Part shown: one piece after another, positions 23,871 through 31,868 of the stretch
Layout: every line of letters starts with the position of its first letter
How positions within the stretch are numbered: the stretch's first letter is position 1
Source of the DNA: JANRKF01 sp964518725
GTDB taxonomy: Bacteria; Pseudomonadota; Alphaproteobacteria; Rickettsiales; SXRF01
Length of the DNA: 48,836 bases
Direction: 5' to 3'
Assembly (NCBI GenBank): GCA_964518725.1
Contig: CAZFKP010000020.1
Location: 1-48,836 of the forward strand
The notes under the pieces: model-generated
Databases searched by the model: none
Told to the model about the DNA's origin: nothing
Seen by the model: the letters and a program-made list of their open reading frames with translations, nothing else
Program-made: the position numbers and the translations under genes

Positions 23871-24422
23871 ATGAAAGATATTGTCCGTGCTGTTGCTGTC
23901 ATCCTCGCTCTTACCAGTGCCGCCTGCACCCCACAGGAGGCTCCGAGAGAAGCGCAAATCGCAGCACTGCGACTCACCGACCAAGGCTATGAATTCCTTG
24001 AAAACAGCCAGTTCAAGGCAGCGGCGGCGCTATTCGACCAGGCGATCAAGGCCGATGGGCGCAACATCCGAGCCTATCAGGGTAAGGGTATCGCATTCGA
24101 TCAACTAGGCAAGCACAACGAAGCAGAAAGTGCCTATAAGACCGCGCTTGACATCGATCCTAAAGCCGTCAGCATTCGTAATAATCTCGCCATGTCCTAT
24201 ATTATGCGCGGCGAGTACGACAAAGCGATTGAAGAACTCGCCCCACTCGCCGAGTCTGAGCCGAACAATGTAACCGTGCAAGAAAACCTGGCGTTAGTAA
24301 ATTGCCTGATGGGCAAGCGCGACGATGCACGGAAGCTTTACGGCAAAAGCCTGAAGCCTTCAGAAATTGAAGATAATCTGCGCTTCTGCAATAAGTTTGA
24401 GACTATACGGAAAAATAAGTGA
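23871..24422 (+). CDS. tadD: TPR lipoprotein, TadD-like
   Basis: The 183-residue protein begins with a signal peptide ending at TSAAC (Cys19), probably a lipoprotein with a slightly degenerate lipobox. It then has three or more tetratricopeptide repeats (GYEFLENSQFKAAAALFDQAI, GIAFDQLGKHNEAESAYKTAL, NLAMSYIMRGEYDKAIEEL). TadD is the pilotin-like lipoprotein of Tad pili that helps secretin assembly. The identification relies mainly on the adjacent Tad locus. The gene faces tadC and stops seven bases from the tadC stop, unlike the usual co-directional order. Confidence 0.75.
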   Translation: MKDIVRAVAVILALTSAACTPQEAPREAQIAALRLTDQGYEFLENSQFKAAAALFDQAIKADGRNIRAYQGKGIAFDQLGKHNEAESAYKTALDIDPKAVSIRNNLAMSYIMRGEYDKAIEELAPLAESEPNNVTVQENLALVNCLMGKRDDARKLYGKSLKPSEIEDNLRFCNKFETIRKNK

Positions 24423-24429
24423 TCCGGAA

Positions 24430-25416
24430 TTAGTCCATATTCATCAGCTTGACCACCGCCGGGGCGATGATGACAATAAACAGCGTCGGCAGAATAAAGA
24501 CAATCATCGGCACCGTCATGATCGCAGGCAACCTTGCAGCTTTCTGCTCCGCCCGCAGCATCCGCGCCTGCCGGAATTCAACCGAGAGCACCCGGAGCGC
24601 CTGCGAGATCGGCGTACCATATTTTTCTGTCTGGATAAGCACGCTGACAATTCCCCTCACCTCCGGCAAGTCACAACGTTCGGAAAAATTGAGCAGCGCC
24701 TTTGAGCGCTCGGGCAAGAAACCGATTTCGATGGAAGTCAGGCTAAGTTCTTCGGCCATTTCCGGATAAACCAGCTTGAGTTCCCGCGACACGCGGTCAA
24801 GCATCGCCACAAGGCTTAACCCCGCTTCAGCGCAAATGGTCATCAGGTCAAGCACGTCCGGCAGGGATTTCTGAATGCGGGCATTGCGTTTCTTCTTTTT
24901 ACGTTTTACATACAGCCACGGCAATTTTAGCCCAAGATACGCGCCCAGCACCGGCCAGATGTAGTTCATCATCCGCCATTTTGGATTGATATCATCATTC
25001 AAATTCATGATCACGATCCCGGCAATGCCAAGCAGGATCGGCATCAGCACGTTGAAGAACGCAAGCACGTAAATCGCGTCTTTTGAGCGCAACCCGGCCT
25101 GGATCAGTTCGGCCTGCGTTTTGCCGATCTGGTTCTTTTTCACCAGCTGGAGCTTCATCGCTACCGCCCGCATCAGGCTTACATGCACATCGTGTTTCTT
25201 GCGCTGCTTGGCACCGACAAATTCATCGCGCAAATCCTCGCGCCGCGCCTGAATATGCTTGATCTGCTTCGAGAAGCGGTCGGCGGTGGAAAAACTCGCC
25301 ATGATCGCCCATACACAGCCAAACGCCACCAACCCGGAAACCGCAACATACGCATCATCAACCGTCAGCGTGGACGGCAACAAAGAATCCAGTGTGAGCG
25401 GGTGGCTTTCACTCAT
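24430..25416 (-). CDS. tadC: Tad pilus inner-membrane platform protein TadC
   Basis: The 328-residue protein belongs to the GspF/T2SSF family and pairs with TadB to form the platform on which the CpaF ATPase acts. A membrane helix near residue 25-45, two more near 120-170 and a C-terminal helix frame the T2SSF domain, which holds PDVLDLMTICAEAGLSL and LRVLSVEFRQARMLRAEQKAARLP. Its start overlaps the tadB stop by four bases. Confidence 0.95.
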   Translation of the reverse strand: MSESHPLTLDSLLPSTLTVDDAYVAVSGLVAFGCVWAIMASFSTADRFSKQIKHIQARREDLRDEFVGAKQRKKHDVHVSLMRAVAMKLQLVKKNQIGKTQAELIQAGLRSKDAIYVLAFFNVLMPILLGIAGIVIMNLNDDINPKWRMMNYIWPVLGAYLGLKLPWLYVKRKKKKRNARIQKSLPDVLDLMTICAEAGLSLVAMLDRVSRELKLVYPEMAEELSLTSIEIGFLPERSKALLNFSERCDLPEVRGIVSVLIQTEKYGTPISQALRVLSVEFRQARMLRAEQKAARLPAIMTVPMIVFILPTLFIVIIAPAVVKLMNMD

Positions 25417-26375
25417 ATCTCAAACTTCGTCATACGGTTCATGACCCATAACCCGAAACCCATCATGCAGGCGGCGGTGATGGCGGCGATATTGCCACGG
25501 TGGTCATCAATCAGCGGGCGCAGATAGCCGGGGCTTAATACCCCCACCGCGAGGATCACCACGAACGGCAGTGCCCCGATAATCATCGCCGATGCACGCG
25601 CCTCCGACGACATCGCCTTGATTTTCATTCCCATGATGTAGCGCCCGCGCAGCACCTCGGAAAGGTTGTTCAGAATCTCCGACAAGTTACCCCCGGTCTC
25701 GCGCTGCAGAATAATGCTGGTGGTAAAGAAATTGAATTCGGTGAGGTCGAGCTTGCGTGCCGTTTCCTGTAGCGCTTTCTCCATGGTGACACCCAGTTTC
25801 ATGGTATTGGAGATGTTCATGAAGATACCCCCAACAGGTTCCGGAACTTCCGTGGCGACCAGCACAATTGATTCCGATACCGGCAAGCCAGAACGCAGTC
25901 CACGTACAATGAGGTCGATTGCATCCGGGAAAATCCGCAGGAATGCCTTGTTCTGTTTGTTGATATTACGCTGCATCCATTTCAGCGGCAGCCAGACTCC
26001 AAAAATGATGCCCATGAATAATCCAAGCAGCAGCGATTTCCCAAACACTACGCCAATGACCAGCATGAACCCAAACACCCAAAAAATACGGCGCAGCGCA
26101 TATTGCCGGGGCGACAAGGGTATTTCCAGGCGCTCCAGACGATCGCCGAGCTTACTGAAACTTGGCAGCGGCTTAGCGAGCATTGATAATAACCCAGAGC
26201 CCTCTTTATCTTTTCGCCGAAGTGAAAGATCGGAGGGGTTCGCCGTCGTTTTTTTCACCGTACGTAATGCGATGCGGTCGATGCGGTCACGCATGGCGCG
26301 GCGACGGGCACCCAACATGAAAAATAGCAGGAAGAATAACAGCCCGACCGTGAAAAAAATGAGTAGGTCGATCAT
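25413..26375 (-). CDS. tadB: Tad pilus inner-membrane platform protein TadB
   Basis: The 320-residue protein has an N-terminal helix, a second membrane segment at about 92-125 and two C-terminal helices, enclosing a T2SSF domain (FPDAIDLIVRGLRSGLPVSES, FFTTSIILQRETGGNLSEIL). It is the partner of TadC in assembly of Flp-type pili. The start is four bases after the cpaF stop and the end overlaps tadC, so cpaF-tadB-tadC are tightly coupled. Confidence 0.95.
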   Translation of the reverse strand: MIDLLIFFTVGLLFFLLFFMLGARRRAMRDRIDRIALRTVKKTTANPSDLSLRRKDKEGSGLLSMLAKPLPSFSKLGDRLERLEIPLSPRQYALRRIFWVFGFMLVIGVVFGKSLLLGLFMGIIFGVWLPLKWMQRNINKQNKAFLRIFPDAIDLIVRGLRSGLPVSESIVLVATEVPEPVGGIFMNISNTMKLGVTMEKALQETARKLDLTEFNFFTTSIILQRETGGNLSEILNNLSEVLRGRYIMGMKIKAMSSEARASAMIIGALPFVVILAVGVLSPGYLRPLIDDHRGNIAAITAACMMGFGLWVMNRMTKFEI

Positions 26376-26379
26376 ACCC

Positions 26380-27828
26380 CTACCCCGCTGAGGTCATGGC
26401 ATCAATCAATGCCTGATCCAACCCGAAATACGCCGCTTGCGGGGTAAAATTCGGGCGGATGCCGGTGGATTTGAATTCGCCGGTGAGTTTGCCGGTTTCA
26501 TCCTCACCAGTGAACTCGAATGTGAAGAGATCCTGCGTAATGACGACCTCCCCTTCCATTCCCACCACTTCGGTCACGTGGGTCACACGTCGCACCCCAT
26601 CACGCATCCGCTGGATCTGAATAATAAGATTGACGGCGCTTGCAATCTGGGTACGCACCGCTTTGGACGGCAGGTTGATGCCCGCCATGCCGATCATATT
26701 TTCAAGACGCGTCAACGCCTCCCGGGGGGTATTGGCGTGAAGCGTGCCCATCGAGCCATCGTGGCCGGTATTCATGGCTTGCAGCAGGTCAAATGCCTCG
26801 CCGCCGCGCACCTCACCAAGGATGATCCTGTCGGGGCGCATCCGCAGGGCGTTCTTCACCAGGTCGCGCATGGTAATCTCGCCTTCGCCTTCGAGGTTGG
26901 CGATGCGGGTTTCAAGCGGCACCACGTGCGGCTGCTGGAGTTGCAGCTCGGCGGCATCCTCGATGGTGACGATACGCTCGCCATGGCTGATCATGCGAGA
27001 AACGGCGTTCAGCAAGGTTGTCTTACCCGAACCGGTGCCACCGGAAATGATGATGTTAAGACGCACTGCACCAGCGATTTTCAGCACTTTGCACAAAGCT
27101 TCAGAAATATTTTTTGTGCCAACCATCACGTCGAGGGTGATTTTCTTCTGTGAGAATTTACGAATGGAGATCGACGCGCCCTTAATCGAGCATGGCTGGG
27201 CGATGACGTTGACCCGGCTGCCGTCCGGCAGGCGAGCGTCACAGATTGGGCTTGATTCATCGACACGTCGCCCAACCGCCGTCACGATGCGGGTTGCAAT
27301 CGCCATTACGTGCTGGTTGTCCCGGAATTTGATGTTGGTGAGTTCAAGCTTACCCTTGCGTTCGACATAAATCTGGTAAGGGCCGTTCACCATAATATCG
27401 GTTACCGCCTCGTCGCGAAGCAGAGGCTCCAAAGGCCCGTACCCCAGCATGTCGTCAACGATCTGCGTTGCCAGTTCCTGCTGTTCAGCGAGATTGAGCG
27501 GCAGTTTTTGTTCGATGACGATCTCGCCGATCAGCTCGATAATCTGGCGCTTCAGTTCCTCACGCGGCAACTTGGACGATGCCGCCACATCAATCTGCTC
27601 AATCAGCCGGTCATAAATGCGCTCTTTGGTCGCGGCCATTTCATTCTTGGCTGCCGGCATTTGCTTGGAAACCGTATTTTCTTCTTCCGGTGAAGCCAGC
27701 AGTGCATCCGATTTCGCCTTAGCAGCAGCGGCATTGGCCTGCGGCGATGGCGCAACAACCGGTGCCGCAGGCGCAACCTGCGGTTCACTGTCTTTTGCTG
27801 GCTCCTGTATGCCGCGCTTACCAAACAT
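26380..27828 (-). CDS. cpaF: Tad pilus assembly ATPase CpaF (TadA)
   Basis: The 482-residue protein is the hexameric secretion ATPase that powers Flp pilus extension and probably retraction. After a disordered, Ala/Pro-rich N-terminus of about 65 residues come the N-terminal helical domain and the ATPase core with Walker A GGTGSGKTT at 263-271. The Walker B region ILGEVRGGEAFDLLQAMNTGHDGS and the Asp- and His-box segments including GTLHAN follow. All motifs are intact. It starts three bases after the cpaE stop. Confidence 0.97.
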   Translation of the reverse strand: MFGKRGIQEPAKDSEPQVAPAAPVVAPSPQANAAAAKAKSDALLASPEEENTVSKQMPAAKNEMAATKERIYDRLIEQIDVAASSKLPREELKRQIIELIGEIVIEQKLPLNLAEQQELATQIVDDMLGYGPLEPLLRDEAVTDIMVNGPYQIYVERKGKLELTNIKFRDNQHVMAIATRIVTAVGRRVDESSPICDARLPDGSRVNVIAQPCSIKGASISIRKFSQKKITLDVMVGTKNISEALCKVLKIAGAVRLNIIISGGTGSGKTTLLNAVSRMISHGERIVTIEDAAELQLQQPHVVPLETRIANLEGEGEITMRDLVKNALRMRPDRIILGEVRGGEAFDLLQAMNTGHDGSMGTLHANTPREALTRLENMIGMAGINLPSKAVRTQIASAVNLIIQIQRMRDGVRRVTHVTEVVGMEGEVVITQDLFTFEFTGEDETGKLTGEFKSTGIRPNFTPQAAYFGLDQALIDAMTSAG

Positions 27829-27831
27829 GGG

Positions 27832-29028
27832 TTATTCCTTTTTTGCCAGGAAACTAAATGGCGATTTCGGTTTTGCCGCAGGTTCCGGCTTGGATTTAAG
27901 CTCCGGCGCAATGGTGGCAGCCAGCTGATAGAGAGGTCGCACCGCCGGGTTGGCTTTGTGTTTGATCGCCGGTATGTCGCGAGTCATCGGCATAAAAACC
28001 TCCGGAACGAAGGGTATCTGCTGGCTGATTTTGGCACCGACACCTTTTTCGAAATCGACGACCGGCACTTCAACCTTGGACGCAAGGCCGACGCGATTGG
28101 CGATAATGGTCGGCGGCTTGGCCTTCCAACCTCCCTGCATGGCATCCTGCATACGCAGCGTATCGCGCAGGCTAAGCAGGGATAATTCTGTCACCAACAA
28201 TGTATGATCGGCGGTTTGCAGGCACGTTTTAGTGAAGCCGTTCATATGGCGCGGCACGTCAAGCACCACATAATCATATTTGTTGCGTAATTCGGCCAGA
28301 AGCGGTGCCGCCGCCTGTTCGTTGACCGCCAGCTGTTCGGCGAGCGACTCCTCGGCTGAAAGAACCGACAGGTGCTTTCCCAGCTTGTTCATCACCCGCT
28401 CCAGGAAGAGTGAATCGATCCGATCAGGTTTCTCCAACGCATCGCGCAGCCCAACCGACGGCTGCATATCCAGCGCAAGCGCTACGCTGCCCTCTTGCGG
28501 ATCGAGATCCACCAGTGCCACTTTCTTGTGGGTGTGTTCAGCAAGAATGGCCGCGAGGTTGATGGCAACGCTCGTCGCGCCGACACCCCCGCGTGCGCCC
28601 ATCACGGCGACCAGCACCGAGGGCGGCTTGTCTTTCTGCTCGCCGGCGAGAGTGGAAGTAAGCTTGTCGAATACGCCGGTGAGTGCCGGTTCGGTGAGTG
28701 GGCACAGCAGGTATTGTGCAATGCCGATATCCATCAGCCAGCAATAAAAACTATATTCGTTAATGGCGCCGATGGTGATGACCTTGGTGTCGGCATCGCA
28801 TACTTCTGCCAGCCCGTCCAGCAACGTGGCCGCATGTTCCTGCGAGGGAATCTCAACCAGCAGCACATCCGGCGACGGGTTATTTTTCAGGTAGGTCGTT
28901 GCTTCGATAATCGTGCCCTGGTGAACATCACTCTCATTCAGACCACGGCTTTGGGCAAACGCTTTCAGCGTCGACAGATCAGAGATGTTCGACGCAAACG
29001 CAACAAAGGATGAAATGGTGGTTGTCAT
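27832..29028 (-). CDS. cpaE: Pilus assembly/localisation protein CpaE (TadZ)
   Basis: The 398-residue protein combines an N-terminal receiver-like domain (about 1-125) with a ParA/MinD-type ATPase domain. The ATPase loop is GARGGVGATS near residue 145, a deviant P-loop lacking the usual lysine before Thr/Ser, which is typical of many CpaE/TadZ proteins. DLDPQEGSVALALD follows. CpaE places the Tad machine at the cell pole in Caulobacter. The gene lies between cpaD and cpaF. Confidence 0.93.
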   Translation of the reverse strand: MTTTISSFVAFASNISDLSTLKAFAQSRGLNESDVHQGTIIEATTYLKNNPSPDVLLVEIPSQEHAATLLDGLAEVCDADTKVITIGAINEYSFYCWLMDIGIAQYLLCPLTEPALTGVFDKLTSTLAGEQKDKPPSVLVAVMGARGGVGATSVAINLAAILAEHTHKKVALVDLDPQEGSVALALDMQPSVGLRDALEKPDRIDSLFLERVMNKLGKHLSVLSAEESLAEQLAVNEQAAAPLLAELRNKYDYVVLDVPRHMNGFTKTCLQTADHTLLVTELSLLSLRDTLRMQDAMQGGWKAKPPTIIANRVGLASKVEVPVVDFEKGVGAKISQQIPFVPEVFMPMTRDIPAIKHKANPAVRPLYQLAATIAPELKSKPEPAAKPKSPFSFLAKKE

Positions 29029-29042
29029 GGCGACCGCTCCTG

Positions 29043-29447
29043 CTATTGACCGGCATCGGTGCTTGTGCCCGTGGTGAACGGCGTGGTGGTGGTTGCCGCA
29101 CCGGTTGAACTGGAAAGCCCGTTGCGATAGTTCTTAATGGCGTCGCTTGAACGCTGAGGATCGGGAACCACTTTGCCGCCACTGGCGCCCTGCACGAGAT
29201 CACGCGGATCTTCCAGCATCAACCCAAGATTAGTCACCGTAGCGCAGCCAATATTACCCTGCTTGTCGTTTTCAAACGTATTATAAGGTGAGGCGCTCCA
29301 GTCCGGGCAGTTCGGAGGCGAAATCAGCTCGCCGTTCGGGCCAACTGAGTTTTCGACCACCGTTGGCGCGGTGCTTTTCGTCATCTTCTCTTCCATCTGG
29401 GAACAGGCAGAGAGCAACACTAATGGGAGCACACATATCTTATTCAT
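29043..29447 (-). CDS. cpaD: Short CpaD-like pilus lipoprotein
   Basis: I place the start at 29447 (134 residues, MNKICVLPLVLLSACSQ) because a lipoprotein signal with the lipobox LSAC (Cys15) begins there. The longer in-frame opening upstream lies inside cpaC. The body has the CpaD family hallmarks PPNCPDWSASPYNTFEND, GNIGCATVTNLGLMLEDPRDLV and AIKNYRNG. CpaD proteins are usually about 200 residues or more, so this one lacks much of the usual N-terminal half. The start overlaps the cpaC stop by eight bases. Confidence 0.8.
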   Translation of the reverse strand: MNKICVLPLVLLSACSQMEEKMTKSTAPTVVENSVGPNGELISPPNCPDWSASPYNTFENDKQGNIGCATVTNLGLMLEDPRDLVQGASGGKVVPDPQRSSDAIKNYRNGLSSSTGAATTTTPFTTGTSTDAGQ

Positions 29448-30831
29448 AAATAAAGCCGCCTTTCCCATGCAGTTTCGGCATGTTTTTCTCTTCCACCGGC
29501 TTAGCCTGGGGTTGTTGCTGATAGAGGCTGCCAAGCAGGATGCGCTGCAGATCGTTCGGAGGCACGTAACCATCCATCGGCGTTTGCACTTTTTTTGGAT
29601 CCGAGATCGGACGCACCAGATACGGCGTAACAAGAATGACCAGCTCGGTCTGGTTGTTCTGGAACTCGGTGGAGCGGAACAGTGCACCGAGCACCGGCAG
29701 GTCACCGAGGCCTGGGAATTTGTTCACCGTATTACTGCCTTCGTTTTTGAGCAACCCAGCCAGCATGAACGTATCGCCGCTGCCAAGCTCAACTGTCGAC
29801 TGTGCCTTACGAGTCAGCAGGATCGGGTTGCTGATGCCATCCAGCTCGATCGGATTATCAAAGCTAATGGTGCTGACTTCCGGCGCAACATCAAGGCTGA
29901 TACGTTCACGGCTCATCACTACCGGCGTGAAGTTCAGGCTAACACCGAATGGCTTGTACTGCACGGTGATCGAGCCATCGCTGCCTTTGACCGGAATCGG
30001 AAATTCACCGCCGGCAAGGAAGCTTGCCGCTTTCCCGGACGTAGTGGTCAGTGTCGGCTCGGCAAGGGTCGTGACCAAACCTTGCGTTTCCAGCGCGTCA
30101 ATCACGTTGGTGATTTTGCCATTGTTGAAACGGGTGAGTATCTGGCTGCCGGTAGAGCCGCCGCGATCCAGCAGGCCAGTACGGTCAACTTCGGTGATGG
30201 CGCCATTAAGTTTGCCATCGGTATCAATTTCGATGTCAGCGCCACGCAGAAGCTGCAGAGTCATGCCGCCGGGCGTAAGAACGGTTTGCAGGTTGATGCC
30301 GAAACGCTTCAAGTCATTGCGCTGCATTTCGACGATTTTCACTTTGAGTGCCACCTGGTCGGAACCGGCGGATTTGATCATGTTGACCATTTTCTCGTTG
30401 TTGCCGATGAAGGCCGAGGCAATATTACGCAGGTTCTCTGCTTCTTCTACCGATGAGGCATCGCCGTTGAGCATGATGCCGCCATCCACCGAGCGAGCAG
30501 TCACATTCGATTTCGGCGCCGCCTGTTGCATGGCGTTTTTCAGCTTGCTCAAGTTATGGGTAACCGAAACGGTAGCACTGTAAATCTGGTTATCAGCGCT
30601 ATCCACCGCGTAGATGCTGGTTTCTCCAACTTTCTTACCATGGACAAACAGCAGCTTCGGTGAAACCACCTGAATGTCCGCCGTTTCCGGATCCGATACC
30701 ACTACCGATGACGCGACCGCCGGCAGTTTAATCATCTGCCCTTTATTGATTTCGATGTTGACGCTATCTTCCGAAAGCGCCGGGAAGGACAGGAAGATAC
30801 AAGCAATGAATGCGATCAGGAAATTTCTCAT
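29440..30831 (-). CDS. cpaC: Tad pilus outer-membrane secretin CpaC (RcpA)
   Basis: The 463-residue protein has a signal peptide (MRNFLIAFIACIFLSFPALS), N-terminal BON/pilus N domains (INKGQMIKLPAVASSVVVSDPETADIQVVSP at about 29-60 and SVDGGIMLNGDASS), and a type II/III secretin domain. The secretin domain has VTTLAEPTLTTTSGKAASFLAGGEFPIP and ending motifs FRSTEFQNNQTELVILVTPYLV. It forms the outer-membrane channel for the pilus. It starts two bases after the cpaB stop. Confidence 0.96.
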   Translation of the reverse strand: MRNFLIAFIACIFLSFPALSEDSVNIEINKGQMIKLPAVASSVVVSDPETADIQVVSPKLLFVHGKKVGETSIYAVDSADNQIYSATVSVTHNLSKLKNAMQQAAPKSNVTARSVDGGIMLNGDASSVEEAENLRNIASAFIGNNEKMVNMIKSAGSDQVALKVKIVEMQRNDLKRFGINLQTVLTPGGMTLQLLRGADIEIDTDGKLNGAITEVDRTGLLDRGGSTGSQILTRFNNGKITNVIDALETQGLVTTLAEPTLTTTSGKAASFLAGGEFPIPVKGSDGSITVQYKPFGVSLNFTPVVMSRERISLDVAPEVSTISFDNPIELDGISNPILLTRKAQSTVELGSGDTFMLAGLLKNEGSNTVNKFPGLGDLPVLGALFRSTEFQNNQTELVILVTPYLVRPISDPKKVQTPMDGYVPPNDLQRILLGSLYQQQPQAKPVEEKNMPKLHGKGGFIYE

Positions 30832-30833
30832 AG

Positions 30834-31679
30834 CTATTGCACCCCCTGATTCAGGAATTGCAGGTCTTCCTTTTCGTCGCCACGGATCACCTGCACACGC
30901 GGTGCAACGCCACCTTTCCGCCCTAATGACGAAATCACATCACTACTGCGCGTTGCATTATGCGATGACGCCGCATCTATTTTCTCACCCACCAACGAGC
31001 TGCGTAGCGCCAGTGAAATTTTTCCCATTTCATTAGCAACAGCGATTTGTTCCGCCTGGTTCTCGTTCACTTCAACCGTCACGTTTTTTGCAAGCGTCGC
31101 TTTATTCTCCGGCGTGTTCAGAGACTGGTCAACCGCAACCACACGTACATCGCGCACGAACGTTTCACTCACCACCGTGTCCTGATCGGCTTCGCTGCGG
31201 TTGGTTTTGATACGGTGGGTTACGATCAGATCCACCCGATCACCCGGCGCAATAAAACCTGCCGCTCCGGTGGTTGCCGTCACCGCAATCGACACTGCAC
31301 GCATGCCAGACTCCAGCACCGCCGATAAAAACCCGCCATCGCCCGCCTTGGTAATTTCATCCGGTGCCACCGGCTTTCCGGCTTTCAGCGCCCGGCGCAC
31401 AATACCGCCGTTAAATTCGCTCTTTTTGCTTTTGCCTTCGCGAATCACATCCGCATCTTCCGTATCGACCGTTGGCTGAACCCAATCCAGGTCGGTAGCA
31501 GAATCAATAAACTTTCCTGCCGGCACGTCCCGCTTGGCCACTAGAATGCGCTTTGATTCCACCTGCTGCGTATGGTTGCCACGCTGAAGCTGAGCAAGTT
31601 TATTACGCACGACCACGGCTGTAAGCGCTGCAATCAGTGCAGCAACCAACAAAATAACGATCCGGCTATTTACACGCAT
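30834..31679 (-). CDS. cpaB: Tad pilus assembly protein CpaB (RcpC)
   Basis: The 281-residue protein has one N-terminal membrane helix (about 7-25), followed by an SAF domain (ILVAKRDVPAGKFI) and the RcpC/CpaB domain (GMRAVSIAVTATTGAAGFIAPGDRVDLIV). It is periplasmic and thought to help align the secretin with the inner-membrane complex. It is the first gene of the minus-strand cpaB-cpaC-cpaD-cpaE-cpaF-tadB-tadC group. A good GAGGAG site precedes the ATG. Confidence 0.94.
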   Translation of the reverse strand: MRVNSRIVILLVAALIAALTAVVVRNKLAQLQRGNHTQQVESKRILVAKRDVPAGKFIDSATDLDWVQPTVDTEDADVIREGKSKKSEFNGGIVRRALKAGKPVAPDEITKAGDGGFLSAVLESGMRAVSIAVTATTGAAGFIAPGDRVDLIVTHRIKTNRSEADQDTVVSETFVRDVRVVAVDQSLNTPENKATLAKNVTVEVNENQAEQIAVANEMGKISLALRSSLVGEKIDAASSHNATRSSDVISSLGRKGGVAPRVQVIRGDEKEDLQFLNQGVQ

Positions 31680-31748
31680 GGCGGGTTCTCCTCACCTTAG
31701 AGAATACGCCCACGCACTTAAGAAAGGGTTAAACGAATTGGTTAAAAA

Positions 31749-31778
31749 TTTATATAAATTCAGCAGGTTATTATCTAA
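31749..31778 (-). promoter_or_regulatory. Weak candidate promoter for the cpaB-tadC group
   Basis: On the minus strand TTAGAT (31773-31778) and TATAAA (31749-31754) are 18 bases apart in an AT-rich stretch, giving a leader of about 60 bases before cpaB. The -35 match is poor, so this is tentative. No other likely promoter was seen before cpaB. Confidence 0.25.
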
Positions 31779-31832
31779 TGATTTAGTAACATTTTCGCGA
31801 TACTGTCACGCTTGCCGCAGCGCACAATCCGC

Positions 31833-31861
31833 TTCTCAAGCTGCCCATGCTTCGATACAAT
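31833..31861 (+). promoter_or_regulatory. Candidate promoter giving a leaderless rsh transcript
   Basis: TTCTCA (31833-31838) and TACAAT (31856-31861) are separated by 17 bases. The predicted start of transcription is at about 31868-31869, the A of the rsh ATG. No purine-rich ribosome site exists in the bases before that ATG, which is consistent with a leaderless message. Confidence 0.45.
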
Positions 31862-31868
31862 AAACCTT

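Noticed and set aside
29448..29705. Longer in-frame extension of the cpaD-like gene
   Set aside because: The extension lies inside cpaC in another frame and would remove the lipoprotein signal that starts at 29447.
31812..31868. In-frame upstream extension of rsh starting at ATG 31812
   Set aside because: The added 19 residues are unlike the family start and the likely promoter boxes lie within this stretch.
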